A stretch of 64,000 nt of DNA from DATAES01 sp036493595 (GTDB lineage Bacteria > Actinomycetota > Acidimicrobiia > Acidimicrobiales > JACDCH01), in assembly GCA_036493595.1 (NCBI GenBank), contig DASXPN010000008.1, positions 1 to 64,000 of the forward strand. Reading direction: 5' to 3'. This document shows, piece after piece, positions 1 to 8,227 of the stretch. The position numbers and the translations under genes were made by a program. A model generated the notes under the pieces. It was not told where the DNA came from, did no database searches, and saw nothing but the letters and a program-made list of their open reading frames with translations. How positions within the stretch are numbered: the first letter of the stretch is position 1; each line of letters opens with the position of its first letter.

Positions 1-950
1 TCGGCCACGCCGAGCTCGGACAGCACCCGACCCCAGTACGGGTCGGAGCCGTAGAAGCTCGACTTCACGAGGAGGCTGCCGGCGAGCTTGCGAGCGGCGC
101 GCTCGGCGTCTTCGACCGTCGCCGCTTCGTCGACCACGATCGTGACGACCTTCGTGTGTCCCTCGGCGTCACGGACCATCTGCATCGCGAGCGACTCGCA
201 CGCGTCGCGCAGCGCGGAGTGGAAGCGGTCGAGGTCGGTCGGCGCCCCCGCGGCGCCGTTGGCGAGGAGCAAGACGGTGTCGTTGGTGCTCGTGCAGCCG
301 TCCACCACGATGCGATTGAACGAGCCTGCGACAGCGTCGCGCAGCGTGGCCTGCAATCCATCCGGTGCGACGGCGGCATCTGTCGTCAGTACCGCCAGCA
401 TGGTGGCCATGTTGGGTGCGAGCATCGCCGCTCCTTTCGCCATGCCGCCGATGCTCCATCCGTCACCCTCGACCACGACCTCTTTGGCGACGGTGTCGGT
501 GGTCATGATCGCTCTTGCCGCGGCGTGCCCTGCTTCGGTGGTGCCGACCCGCCGGCGGACGACTTCGGGAATGCCGCGCTGCAGTGGGTCGGTGTCGAGG
601 GGGATGCCGATGAGCCCGGTCGAGCACACGAGCACGTCCTGCGGATCGCAGCCGAGCGCGCCGGCCGTGAGCGTGCACATCTCGCCGGCGACTTCGACGT
701 CGTTTCCGGTGGCGCAGTTCGCGTTGCCACTGTTGAGCACGACGGCGGCGGCGCGTCCCATTGTCGTGTCGAGGTGGGCGCGCGACACCCGCACCGGGCC
801 CGCACACGCGAGATTCTGCGTGAACACGCCGGCCGCGGGGACCGGACCGCCGTCGACGGTGGCGACGATGGCCAGGTCGGGATCGCCTGAGGGTTTGATG
901 CCGCAGTGGAGCCCGAAGGCGACGAAGCCTCTCGGCGCGGTGACGCTCAT
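1..950 (-). CDS. argJ: ArgJ, bifunctional glutamate N-acetyltransferase / N-acetylglutamate synthase (C-terminus cut by window edge)
   Basis: ArgJ moves the acetyl group from N-acetylornithine to glutamate and, in bifunctional forms, also makes N-acetylglutamate from acetyl-CoA, in cytoplasmic arginine synthesis. About 316 residues are visible. The self-cleavage region is intact: a KGAAMLAPNMATML block in which Thr183 would be the new N-terminal nucleophile of the beta chain. The ATG at 950-948 shares one base with the argC stop (TGATG), so translation is probably coupled to argC and controlled by the same upstream operator. The last part of the beta chain lies beyond base 1. Whether this copy is mono- or bifunctional cannot be told from sequence alone. 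Confidence 0.95.
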   Translation of the reverse strand, partial: MSVTAPRGFVAFGLHCGIKPSGDPDLAIVATVDGGPVPAAGVFTQNLACAGPVRVSRAHLDTTMGRAAAVVLNSGNANCATGNDVEVAGEMCTLTAGALGCDPQDVLVCSTGLIGIPLDTDPLQRGIPEVVRRRVGTTEAGHAAARAIMTTDTVAKEVVVEGDGWSIGGMAKGAAMLAPNMATMLAVLTTDAAVAPDGLQATLRDAVAGSFNRIVVDGCTSTNDTVLLLANGAAGAPTDLDRFHSALRDACESLAMQMVRDAEGHTKVVTIVVDEAATVEDAERAARKLAGSLLVKSSFYGSDPYWGRVLSELGVA

Positions 951-2005
951 CAGGGATACACGCCGACGATCGGCAGGCCGGTGGTTTCCGGCAAGCCGAG
1001 CGCGAGGTTGGCGCACTGCAGCGCTTGACCGCTGGCGCCCTTCACGAGGTTGTCGATGGCGCACAGCGAGATGATCCATCCCGTGCGAGCGTCGGCACGC
1101 GCCGTGACGTGGGCCGTGTTGGATCCGAGCGTCGCCTTGGTCGACGGTGGTGCATCGGTGACCACCACGAACGGCTCGTCGTCGTACGCCTCGTGGAGGA
1201 CGTCGAGCACGGCCGCCGTGTCTGTGCCGGCGGTGCCGCTGGTTGCGCCGTTTGCGCTGGTTGCGCCGGTTGCGCTGTCGGTGGGGCGGGCGTAACAGGT
1301 GGCGAGGATGCCGCGGTTCATCGGTGCGAGATGTGGCGTGAAGAGCACCTGCGCGCCGAGGGTCTGCTCGATCTCGGCCGTGTGGCGATGATCGAGCAGG
1401 CCGTAGGCGACGAAGTCCTCATCGGCACCGCAGAAGGGAAACTTGCCCCGGCCTGCGCCAGACACGCCGCTGGCGGCGTCGACGATGATGCCCGTGGTCT
1501 GCACGAGCCCTGCCTGCACGAGCGGCGCAAGGGCGAGCGTGGCCGCGGTCGGGTAGCAGCCCGGCGCGGCGACGAGCGCGGCCGAGGCGATGCGGTCGCG
1601 GTACAGCTCGGGCAGGCCGTACACGAAGTCGTCGAGTAGGTCAGGAGCTTGGTGGTCTTCGCCGTACCACTGCGCGTAGGTCGCGGGATCGGTCAGGCGG
1701 AAGTCCGCCGCGAGGTCGACGACGTGCTTGACCCGCGTGCGCAGGTCGGGAACGACGGCTTGCGACGCGCCATGCGGGAGTCCACAAAAGACGAGGTCGA
1801 GGCCGTCGACCGACGCGGGTGAGTACGGCGTGAACTCGAGGGTCGGGTAGGCCGCGGCCAGGCTCGGATAGAGGTCGGCGGCCTTGGTGCCTGCTTGTGT
1901 GTCACCGGTCGCCAGCTCGACGGTCATCTCCGGATGGGCGGCGCACAGTCGCAACAGCTCCGCGCCGGTGTAGCCCGATCCGCCGATGATCCCGATGCTG
2001 ACCAC
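950..2005 (-). CDS. argC: ArgC, N-acetyl-gamma-glutamyl-phosphate reductase
   Basis: Reduces N-acetylglutamyl phosphate to the semialdehyde with NADPH, the third step of arginine synthesis. It is 351 residues, the usual size. An N-terminal Rossmann motif GGSGYTGAEL lies at about residues 8-17, and the active-site Cys sits in AAPGCYPT near residue 148. A short Ala/Thr/Gly-rich insert (about residues 245-265) is extra to the fold. The start is GTG with no Shine-Dalgarno; a -10-like TAGCCT ends six bases before it, which points to a leaderless transcript. First gene of an argC-argJ operon behind two palindromic ARG-like boxes. Confidence 0.96.
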   Translation of the reverse strand: MVSIGIIGGSGYTGAELLRLCAAHPEMTVELATGDTQAGTKAADLYPSLAAAYPTLEFTPYSPASVDGLDLVFCGLPHGASQAVVPDLRTRVKHVVDLAADFRLTDPATYAQWYGEDHQAPDLLDDFVYGLPELYRDRIASAALVAAPGCYPTAATLALAPLVQAGLVQTTGIIVDAASGVSGAGRGKFPFCGADEDFVAYGLLDHRHTAEIEQTLGAQVLFTPHLAPMNRGILATCYARPTDSATGATSANGATSGTAGTDTAAVLDVLHEAYDDEPFVVVTDAPPSTKATLGSNTAHVTARADARTGWIISLCAIDNLVKGASGQALQCANLALGLPETTGLPIVGVYP

Positions 2006-2011
2006 CGAGGA

Positions 2012-2042
2012 AGGCTAGCGCACGCTCTGCATGATCATGCAA
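2012..2042 (-). promoter_or_regulatory. Probable argC promoter, leaderless
   Basis: On the minus strand TTGCAT (2042-2037) and TAGCCT (2017-2012) are separated by 19 bases, and the GTG of argC follows six bases later. The -35 hexamer overlaps the inner end of the distal ARG-like box, so a bound repressor would block polymerase. The hexamers and spacing are read directly from the sequence; promoter activity is inferred. Confidence 0.45.
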
Positions 2043-2060
2043 GCGGTTGCATGATCATGC
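2029..2060. promoter_or_regulatory. Tandem ARG-box-like operator upstream of argC
   Basis: The 12-base perfect palindrome GCATGATCATGC occurs twice, at 2029-2040 and 2049-2060. The copies are 20 bases centre to centre, about two helical turns, and separated by AAGCGGTT. Paired ARG boxes with TGCAT half-sites upstream of argC bind the arginine repressor ArgR in other actinobacteria. Position, symmetry and phasing fit that role. argR itself is not in the window. Confidence 0.65.
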
Positions 2061-2110
2061 GCTGCGGTCGGGAAGTTGACGACTCGAATGCGGCGTTCGG
2101 CGGTGCTCGA

Positions 2111-2220
2111 TCTGGGTCGACTGAGCCACGCCGGCCGTGGCTGGGTCGACCCAGACGCGCGACGCGCCGCTTCTGTGTCGGCGGAGCCACCCCGTGACGT
2201 CGCTCAGTCGACAATGTGCG
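2111..2220. repeat. 110-bp dispersed double-hairpin repeat, copy 1
   Basis: This element aligns without gaps to 59776-59885 at about 82 of 110 positions. It consists of two tandem imperfect palindromes whose arms share the core GTCGAC followed by a degenerate CAGCC/GAGCC. The first palindrome has perfect outer arms TCTGGGTCGAC and GTCGACCCAGA (2111-2155). Both copies end in GTCGACAATGTGCG. It lies 57 bases after the flippase stop, followed toward the gene by a G-rich tract at 2219-2245 carrying a 16-base direct duplication. Confidence 0.8.
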
Positions 2221-2277
2221 GGGAGGGGGGTGTGCGGGGAGGGGGCGCGTAGGGCGGGCGCTCGCAGGCGAGCAGGA

Positions 2278-3606
2278 TCAGGCTTCGGGGCCGAAGTCGT
2301 GGATGGCTTCGATGAGGTCGCCGGTGTGGACGGCTGCGCCGTTGTGGACGAGTTGGCGTACGAGTCCGGCCATGCCGATGCAGGCGACGGCACAGCCGGC
2401 GAGGAGTCCGAGCTCGACCCGCAGGTACAGGTCGTTGCCGAGGGCGGTCACGATGACGAAGACCACGACCGAGACGAACCAGCACACGGCCATCTTCGTG
2501 TGCCCACCGAGCGCGATCACCGCTTGCGCCATTGCTTGGGCCAGCATGAAGAGGACGCTGCCGGCGGCGAGGAGTCCGACCGTGCGATGGCCGAGGTTGA
2601 AGTCGGCTCCGTACAGCAGCCGGATCGCCCACGGCCCGATGACGAAGGCGACGAGCACGGCGACCGCGCCGACGGACGCGACGACGACCACGAGCTTGCG
2701 GAAGCCGATGCGGAACTCGTCGAACCGTCCCGCGCTGGCGAGGGCCGACAGCTTCGGCAACAGCGCCGCTTGGATCGCCTGGAACAAGAACAACGGGATC
2801 CGGGCGATGATGACGGCGGTGAAGAACTGCGCGACGAGCTCGTCCTGACCTTCTCCGGCGAGGATCTTCATGGCGATCGGTCCGCCGTTCACCAACACCA
2901 TGGCGAGGACCGACCCTGCCAACAGCGCTCCCAACGCGGAAGACAGCTCGGACCACGGGGCATCGGGTCCATCGGTAACCACGCCGTGCTGTCCCCGTAG
3001 GGAGATGAGCACGGCGAAGGCCGGCGCCAAACCGAGCGCCATGCCGTACCAGCCCGCGTAGGTCGCGCCGACGATGGCGAGTACGACGCACGCGAGGAAC
3101 CGCAGGGTTGCCTCGCCGCCGACCACGACCGAGTACGGGCGGAAGCGCCCGGTACCCGAGTACGCGCCGCGGGCGAGATGCTCGACGCTGTAGCCAACCG
3201 TCCCGAACAACAACGCGACGAACAGCAGCCACTCGCCGTTGAACAGGTTGCTGACGATCAGGGGGCTCAGGATCAGCAACACGATCACCAGCACGGCCGC
3301 GATGAGCTCGCCGAACATGGCGGCGCGGCGGATGACGGGACCGGTGCCCTCTCCCCTCGCACGACGTGCCGCGAGCGCCCGGCTGACCTCTTGCTCGATC
3401 GGCAGGAAGAAGCCCGGACCGGCCACGAACACGAGCGCCCAGAGCACCGACAGCGGCGCGTACTCCGCCTTGCCGAGCGTGCGCGCGGCGACGACGGTGA
3501 AGCCGTAGGAGGTGACGCCAGCAAGGATCAGGCCGACGCCGACTTCGAGTGTTCCCTCGGGGAGCGGATTGGACCCGCGGGCGCGGGCCAAGCTGGTACG
3601 GCTCAG
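2278..3606 (-). CDS. MOP-superfamily polysaccharide/lipid flippase-like membrane protein
   Basis: A polytopic membrane protein of about 440 residues with roughly twelve hydrophobic segments, resembling polysaccharide-export (Wzx/MurJ-like) members of the MOP superfamily that move lipid-linked sugars across the membrane. Substrate unknown. Family assignment rests on size, topology and the N-terminal pattern (a first helix followed by ARTLGKAEYAPLSVLWAL). Start choice is unusual: the first standard codon is TTG at 3591 with no ribosome site at normal distance, while GGAGGA at 3615-3610 lies four bases before an in-frame CTG at 3606, used here. It follows pheT after 51 bases, and no sugar-synthesis genes flank it. 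Confidence 0.75.
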   Translation of the reverse strand: MSRTSLARARGSNPLPEGTLEVGVGLILAGVTSYGFTVVAARTLGKAEYAPLSVLWALVFVAGPGFFLPIEQEVSRALAARRARGEGTGPVIRRAAMFGELIAAVLVIVLLILSPLIVSNLFNGEWLLFVALLFGTVGYSVEHLARGAYSGTGRFRPYSVVVGGEATLRFLACVVLAIVGATYAGWYGMALGLAPAFAVLISLRGQHGVVTDGPDAPWSELSSALGALLAGSVLAMVLVNGGPIAMKILAGEGQDELVAQFFTAVIIARIPLFLFQAIQAALLPKLSALASAGRFDEFRIGFRKLVVVVASVGAVAVLVAFVIGPWAIRLLYGADFNLGHRTVGLLAAGSVLFMLAQAMAQAVIALGGHTKMAVCWFVSVVVFVIVTALGNDLYLRVELGLLAGCAVACIGMAGLVRQLVHNGAAVHTGDLIEAIHDFGPEA

Positions 3607-3657
3607 GGGTCCTCCAATACGAGGTTCAACAGTCGGACCACGGTAGTTCGCGACACG

Positions 3658-6018
3658 TCAGCGGCGTAAGGACGCACCGGTGGCCGACTGCACCGCGTCG
3701 ATGCATCGCTCACGTATGCCGGCCACCTCCCCGTCGGTCAGCGTGTGATCCGCAGCCTGCAGACGAAGGCGGTACGCGAGGCTGCGCGTGTCGGGTGCAA
3801 GACCCGGGCCGCGATACACGTCGAACAGTTCGAGCCGTACGAGCAGCTCGCCGCCCGCGTCGCGCAGGGCCCGCTCGACGTCGGCCGCCGGCACGACGTC
3901 AGCGGTTTCGAAGGCGAGATCGATGTCGCTCGACGGGAAGCGGCTGAGCAGCTTGTAGGGACGATCGCCGTGCGGGAGGTCGAACAGCCGGCCCAGGTCG
4001 ATCTCGAGCCACGCGACCCGCTCGGTTATCCCGTGGTTGGCGAGGACGGTCGGGTCGACCTCGCCCAGCGCGCCGACCCGCTCGCCGCTGACGATCACGG
4101 CCGCGGATCGAGTGGCGTGCAGACCGGGCGCGGTGCCGGCGACGAGGGCGCGGTCGCGAATTGCGAGCGCCTCGGCGAGCGCCTCCCACGCCTCGACGGC
4201 GGCGGGAGCTTCGGCAGCCGCGACCGCGACCGCAAGGTGCTCGTGCTCGTCCGGGAGCGGCTGCGACTCGACCGGGCGACGGAAGATGTGACCTACTTCG
4301 AACAACGCCACCCCCGCGTTCCGATGCGATTCGTTGTACGCGAGGGTCTTCAACAGACCGGGCAACAGCGACGTACGCAGCACTGACTCATCCGCGATGA
4401 GAGGGTTGGTGATGCTGATCGGATCGTCCGAGAGACCGGCGCGCGTCAAGTCATCAGGGGCGAGGAACGGCATCGGCATCGCTTCGGCGAACCCGAGCCC
4501 GACGAGCACGTCGCGGGCCAACCGTCGTTCGGCCTGACGGTCGCTCAGCGTGCCGAAGTGGATCGACGGCGGCACGATCGCACCGATGTTCTCGTAGCCG
4601 TACATACGGCCGACCTCTTCGACCACGTCGATCTCGGACGACGAGTCATAACGCCACGACGGGATGGTCACGTCCTGGTCGTCGTCGACGGGTGTGGACG
4701 TGAAGCCGATCGGGTCGAGCAGCGCACGGATCTCTGCGGCCGGCAACGACGTGCCGAGGATGCCGTTGACCCGCGCCGTCCGCACTCGCACGGTCGCCTG
4801 CTCGGGCAGGTTGCCACGCTCGTCGACGGTGCCTTCGGCCACGGACCCGACCGCGCCACCGAGCAGTTCGATGAACCGGTCCTGCGCGAGGTCGATCGCC
4901 CACGGGTCGCAACCCTTCTCGAACCTCGCTGATGCCTCGCTGCGAAGGCCGAGCCGCCGCGAGGACTTCACGATGGTGATGGGGTCGAACCACGCCATCT
5001 CGACGAGTACGTCGGTCGTGGTCTCGGAGATCTCCGAGTCGGCGCCGCCCATGATCCCCGCGATGCCGCTCGGTCGATCGTTGCCGTCGCAGATGAGGAG
5101 GTCCGCCGGCGTGAGGCGACGCTCGGTGCCGTCGAGGGTCGTGAGCGTCTCGCCGTCGCCAGCGCGGCGCACCCGCAGTCCGCCGCCACCGACACGCGCG
5201 AGGTCGTAGGGGTGCGACGGTTGCCCGAGCTCGAGCATCACGTAGTTCGAGACGTCGACGACGTTGTTGATCGGTCGCATGCCGAGCAGCCTCAGCCGGT
5301 TGGCGATCTTCGGATCGGACGCGCCGACGGTGACGCCTTGCAGCACGCGCGCGGTGAAGCGGCCGCAGCCGGTCGGGTCGACGACCTCGACCGTGACGAG
5401 CGATGCGGCGCCGGGCCCGATGGTCACCGCGCTGATGTCTGGCTTCGGCAACGCGAACGGCACTCCGTAGTGGGCGGCCAGGTCGCGGGCTACGCCCGCG
5501 ACCGACATCGCGTCGGGACGGTTCGGATTGATCTCGAGGTCGTAGAGAACGTCGGTTTCGATCCCGAGCGCATCGCGCAGTGGCGTGCCCGGCGCGTGGC
5601 CGTCACCCAGGACGAGGATGCCGCCGGCGTCGCCCGGCAGACCGAGCTCCGGCGGCGAGCACAACATCCCGTTCGACCACTCACCCCGTAACTTGCGACG
5701 AGCGATCTCCATGCCGCTGCGCATGGTCGTGCCGATCGTCGCCAGTGGTACGAGGTCGCCCTCTTGCATGTTGAACGCGCCGCAGCAGATCTGCAGCGGA
5801 TCGCCGTTGCCGGCGTCCACGTCGACGAGCTGGATGCGATCGGCGTCCGGATGGCGGCGCAGCCGGAGCACACGTGCCACCACGATGCCGTCGAGGCCCT
5901 GGCCGATCTGGGTCATCTCTTCGACCGGCGTGCCGAGCGCACCGAGCGCGTGCGCGATGTCGTCGGCCGGTGCGTCGATCGGCGCGAACTCCCGCAACCA
6001 GGAGAGGAGGATCTTCAT
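3658..6018 (-). CDS. pheT: PheT, phenylalanyl-tRNA synthetase beta subunit
   Basis: Beta subunit of the alpha2-beta2 enzyme that charges tRNA-Phe in the cytoplasm. It is 786 residues, the normal length. In order: the tRNA-binding EMAP-like domain (about 40-150), the B3/B4 editing domain (about 210-370), the B5 domain, a core catalytic-like domain and the C-terminal ferredoxin-fold anticodon-binding domain (about 695-786, beginning near LSRFPSSDIDLAFE). The ATG start gives the usual MKILLSWLREF opening and is preceded by a GC-rich stretch without a strong ribosome site. Downstream of pheS by 100 bases, as in most actinobacteria. Confidence 0.97.
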   Translation of the reverse strand: MKILLSWLREFAPIDAPADDIAHALGALGTPVEEMTQIGQGLDGIVVARVLRLRRHPDADRIQLVDVDAGNGDPLQICCGAFNMQEGDLVPLATIGTTMRSGMEIARRKLRGEWSNGMLCSPPELGLPGDAGGILVLGDGHAPGTPLRDALGIETDVLYDLEINPNRPDAMSVAGVARDLAAHYGVPFALPKPDISAVTIGPGAASLVTVEVVDPTGCGRFTARVLQGVTVGASDPKIANRLRLLGMRPINNVVDVSNYVMLELGQPSHPYDLARVGGGGLRVRRAGDGETLTTLDGTERRLTPADLLICDGNDRPSGIAGIMGGADSEISETTTDVLVEMAWFDPITIVKSSRRLGLRSEASARFEKGCDPWAIDLAQDRFIELLGGAVGSVAEGTVDERGNLPEQATVRVRTARVNGILGTSLPAAEIRALLDPIGFTSTPVDDDQDVTIPSWRYDSSSEIDVVEEVGRMYGYENIGAIVPPSIHFGTLSDRQAERRLARDVLVGLGFAEAMPMPFLAPDDLTRAGLSDDPISITNPLIADESVLRTSLLPGLLKTLAYNESHRNAGVALFEVGHIFRRPVESQPLPDEHEHLAVAVAAAEAPAAVEAWEALAEALAIRDRALVAGTAPGLHATRSAAVIVSGERVGALGEVDPTVLANHGITERVAWLEIDLGRLFDLPHGDRPYKLLSRFPSSDIDLAFETADVVPAADVERALRDAGGELLVRLELFDVYRGPGLAPDTRSLAYRLRLQAADHTLTDGEVAGIRERCIDAVQSATGASLRR

Positions 6019-6118
6019 GACCGCGTCGTCGGATTGGATGACCCTCGCGCGCCGTCGCCGTCGCGCCCGCTAGGGCGCAGGCGACAGTGAGCGGAGCACC
6101 GTGGTGCGGAGCGAACCA

Positions 6119-7120
6119 TCAGAATTGTTCTAGGAAGCGGATGTCGTTGGAGAAGAGGTCGCGCAGGTCCTCGACGCCGTGCTTCTCCTTGGCGAAGCGG
6201 TCGATGCCGAAACCGAATGCGAAGCCCTGCCACTCCTCGGGGTCGAGGCCGCATGCGGTCAACACGTTCGGATGGACCATGCCGCAGCCGCCGAGCTCCA
6301 TGTACGAGCCGTCAGGGCGCATGATGTCGAACTCGGCCGACGGCTCCGTGAACGGGAAGTAGGCCGGCCTCAGGCGTGATGCGAAGTCGCCGCCGAAGAA
6401 TGCCTTGCTGAACGCGTCGATCGTGCCCGCGAGATGGGCGAACGTGATGCCTCTGTCGATGACGAGCCCCTCGATCTGGTGGAACACGGGCATGTGGGTG
6501 GCGTCCGCGGTGTCCTGGCGGAATACGCGACCGGGCATCACCATGTAGATCGGGGGCGGTTGGTGTTGCATCACGCGGATCTGCACCGGCGACGTGTGCG
6601 TGCGCAGCAACGTCGAGCCGGGCTCGCCGTAGTCGAGGTACAGCGTGTCGTACATGTCGCGCGCGGGGTGGTCGGGCGGGAAGTTGAGCGCGCCGAAGTT
6701 GTGCCAGTCGTCCTCCGCTTCGGGCCCTTCCGCGATCTGGAACCCGAGCCCGATGAAGACGTCCTCGAGCCGCTCCCATGCCTGCGTGACGAGGTGCTTG
6801 TGGCCGTATCTGCGCCCGCCGAACGTGTACTCGGTCAGGTCGAGTCGTTCGGCTTCGATCTGCTCCGAGCGAGCGGTGGATTCGAAGGTCGCCCGCCGCT
6901 CGTCGACGGCCGCTTGTAGTCGCTCACGGACCTCGTTGAGCGCTTGACCGGTGGCCCTGCGCTCGTCTGCCGGCAACGACCCGAGGTTCTGGCGCAGCAG
7001 CGCGAGCTCGCCGCGCTTGCCGAGCAGGTCGCTCTCGACGGCGCGCAGCTCGGTCAGCTCGGTGGCCGCGGCGACGCGAGTGGTGCCGTCGGCGTCGATG
7101 CGTGCGATCTCGTCGGTCAT
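6119..7120 (-). CDS. pheS: PheS, phenylalanyl-tRNA synthetase alpha subunit
   Basis: Catalytic alpha subunit of phenylalanyl-tRNA synthetase (class II). An N-terminal coiled coil (about residues 1-85) is followed by the catalytic core with motif 2 (VFRQDTADATHMPVFHQIEG) and motif 3 (GFGIDRFAKEKHGV) near the C-terminus. The ATG at 7120 gives 333 residues. A TTG at 7132 would add four residues (MSPN), but the GCAGGG ribosome-site candidate touches that TTG and is better, if slightly far, spaced for the ATG. Sits between a sensor kinase gene and pheT. Confidence 0.96.
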   Translation of the reverse strand: MTDEIARIDADGTTRVAAATELTELRAVESDLLGKRGELALLRQNLGSLPADERRATGQALNEVRERLQAAVDERRATFESTARSEQIEAERLDLTEYTFGGRRYGHKHLVTQAWERLEDVFIGLGFQIAEGPEAEDDWHNFGALNFPPDHPARDMYDTLYLDYGEPGSTLLRTHTSPVQIRVMQHQPPPIYMVMPGRVFRQDTADATHMPVFHQIEGLVIDRGITFAHLAGTIDAFSKAFFGGDFASRLRPAYFPFTEPSAEFDIMRPDGSYMELGGCGMVHPNVLTACGLDPEEWQGFAFGFGIDRFAKEKHGVEDLRDLFSNDIRFLEQF

Positions 7121-7171
7121 GTTGGGTGACAACCCTGCCGTCAGCCTGTGGCCACGGGCAATTCAGTTCGA

Positions 7172-8227
7172 TCAGTTGGACAGCAACTCGTCGATGTCGA
7201 CCAGCGGCAACGTGAATCGGAACACGCTCCCCTTGCCCATCTCGGACGCCGCGCTGAGGCGGCCGGCGTGGGCCTCGACCAGACCGCGGCTGATCCAGAG
7301 ACCGAGCCCGGTGCCGGTGGGCTTGCCCATGTCCCGCCGGAAGAACTTCTTGAACACCTTCGGCAAGTCGGATTCGGGGATCCCTTCGCCGGTGTCGCTC
7401 ACCGATACCGCGATCTCACCTTCGAGCACCTCACCGTCCACCTTCATGCCCTGCGTGCTCGCATACTTCGCTGCGTTCTCGACGAGGTTGGTGAGCACTT
7501 GCTCGAGCTTGTCGGGGTCGGCGAACACCTGCGGGAAGCCGTCGGGGAACGAAACCGTGCAGTCGAGATCGGGGTACGTCATCGTGAGCTTCTCCACGAC
7601 GTGGGCGGCGAGTTGCGCCACGTTCACGAGTTGGCGCCGCAGCACGAGCCGGCCGGTCTCGAGGCGACTGATGTCCAGCAGCTCGGTGATGAGGCGCGTG
7701 ACCCGATCGGCGTCGTGATGCACCTGTTCGAGCATCATTCGTTTCTGCTCGTCCTTGAGGCGGTCCCACCGGTTGAGGAGGAGCGAGGTGTAGCCCTTCA
7801 CCGAGGTGAGCGGGCTGCGCAGCTCGTGACTGACGGTGGACACGACCTCGCTGCCGGTCGGCTCGTCGTCCGTGCGCCGACGGGGCGGTCGCAGCACCAG
7901 CATGGCGCCGGTGACCGAGCCGTCGCCGTTGCGCTCGTAGCGGCCGGTGACCCGCACCTTGCAATCGCCCGCCGGCGTCTTGATGGTCACCTCGTGTTCG
8001 GGGATGGCCTGCACCGACCGCAGCCGGGTCGACCGGTGCCAGCTGTCGGCCAGCAACATCTCGCCATCGCTGCCCCGCGGTGCGAAGACGTCGGCCATCG
8101 CCGCGCCGACCAACTCGGGCCGGGGCTTGCCCACCAGCCGGCTGGCGACCTCGTTGGCGTCGACGATGCGACGATCGCCGTCGAGGTGGACGACTGCGTC
8201 CGGCAGCGCGTCGAGCGGTGAGCTCAC
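7172..8227 (-). CDS. Soluble PAS-domain sensor histidine kinase
   Basis: 351-residue histidine kinase without membrane segments. A PAS sensor domain (about 1-112) is followed by the HisKA dimerisation domain with phospho-acceptor His134 in SHELRSPLTS, then the ATPase domain with N-box Asn251 (NLVENAAKYA), G1 DTGEG (278-282) and G2 GTGLGL (305-310). All catalytic boxes are intact. The GTG start overlaps the methyltransferase stop as GTGA, so translation is coupled. A kinase of this type sits between the rRNA methylase and pheS in Streptomyces as well. No response regulator is adjacent, so its partner is unknown. Confidence 0.9.
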   Translation of the reverse strand: MSSPLDALPDAVVHLDGDRRIVDANEVASRLVGKPRPELVGAAMADVFAPRGSDGEMLLADSWHRSTRLRSVQAIPEHEVTIKTPAGDCKVRVTGRYERNGDGSVTGAMLVLRPPRRRTDDEPTGSEVVSTVSHELRSPLTSVKGYTSLLLNRWDRLKDEQKRMMLEQVHHDADRVTRLITELLDISRLETGRLVLRRQLVNVAQLAAHVVEKLTMTYPDLDCTVSFPDGFPQVFADPDKLEQVLTNLVENAAKYASTQGMKVDGEVLEGEIAVSVSDTGEGIPESDLPKVFKKFFRRDMGKPTGTGLGLWISRGLVEAHAGRLSAASEMGKGSVFRFTLPLVDIDELLSN

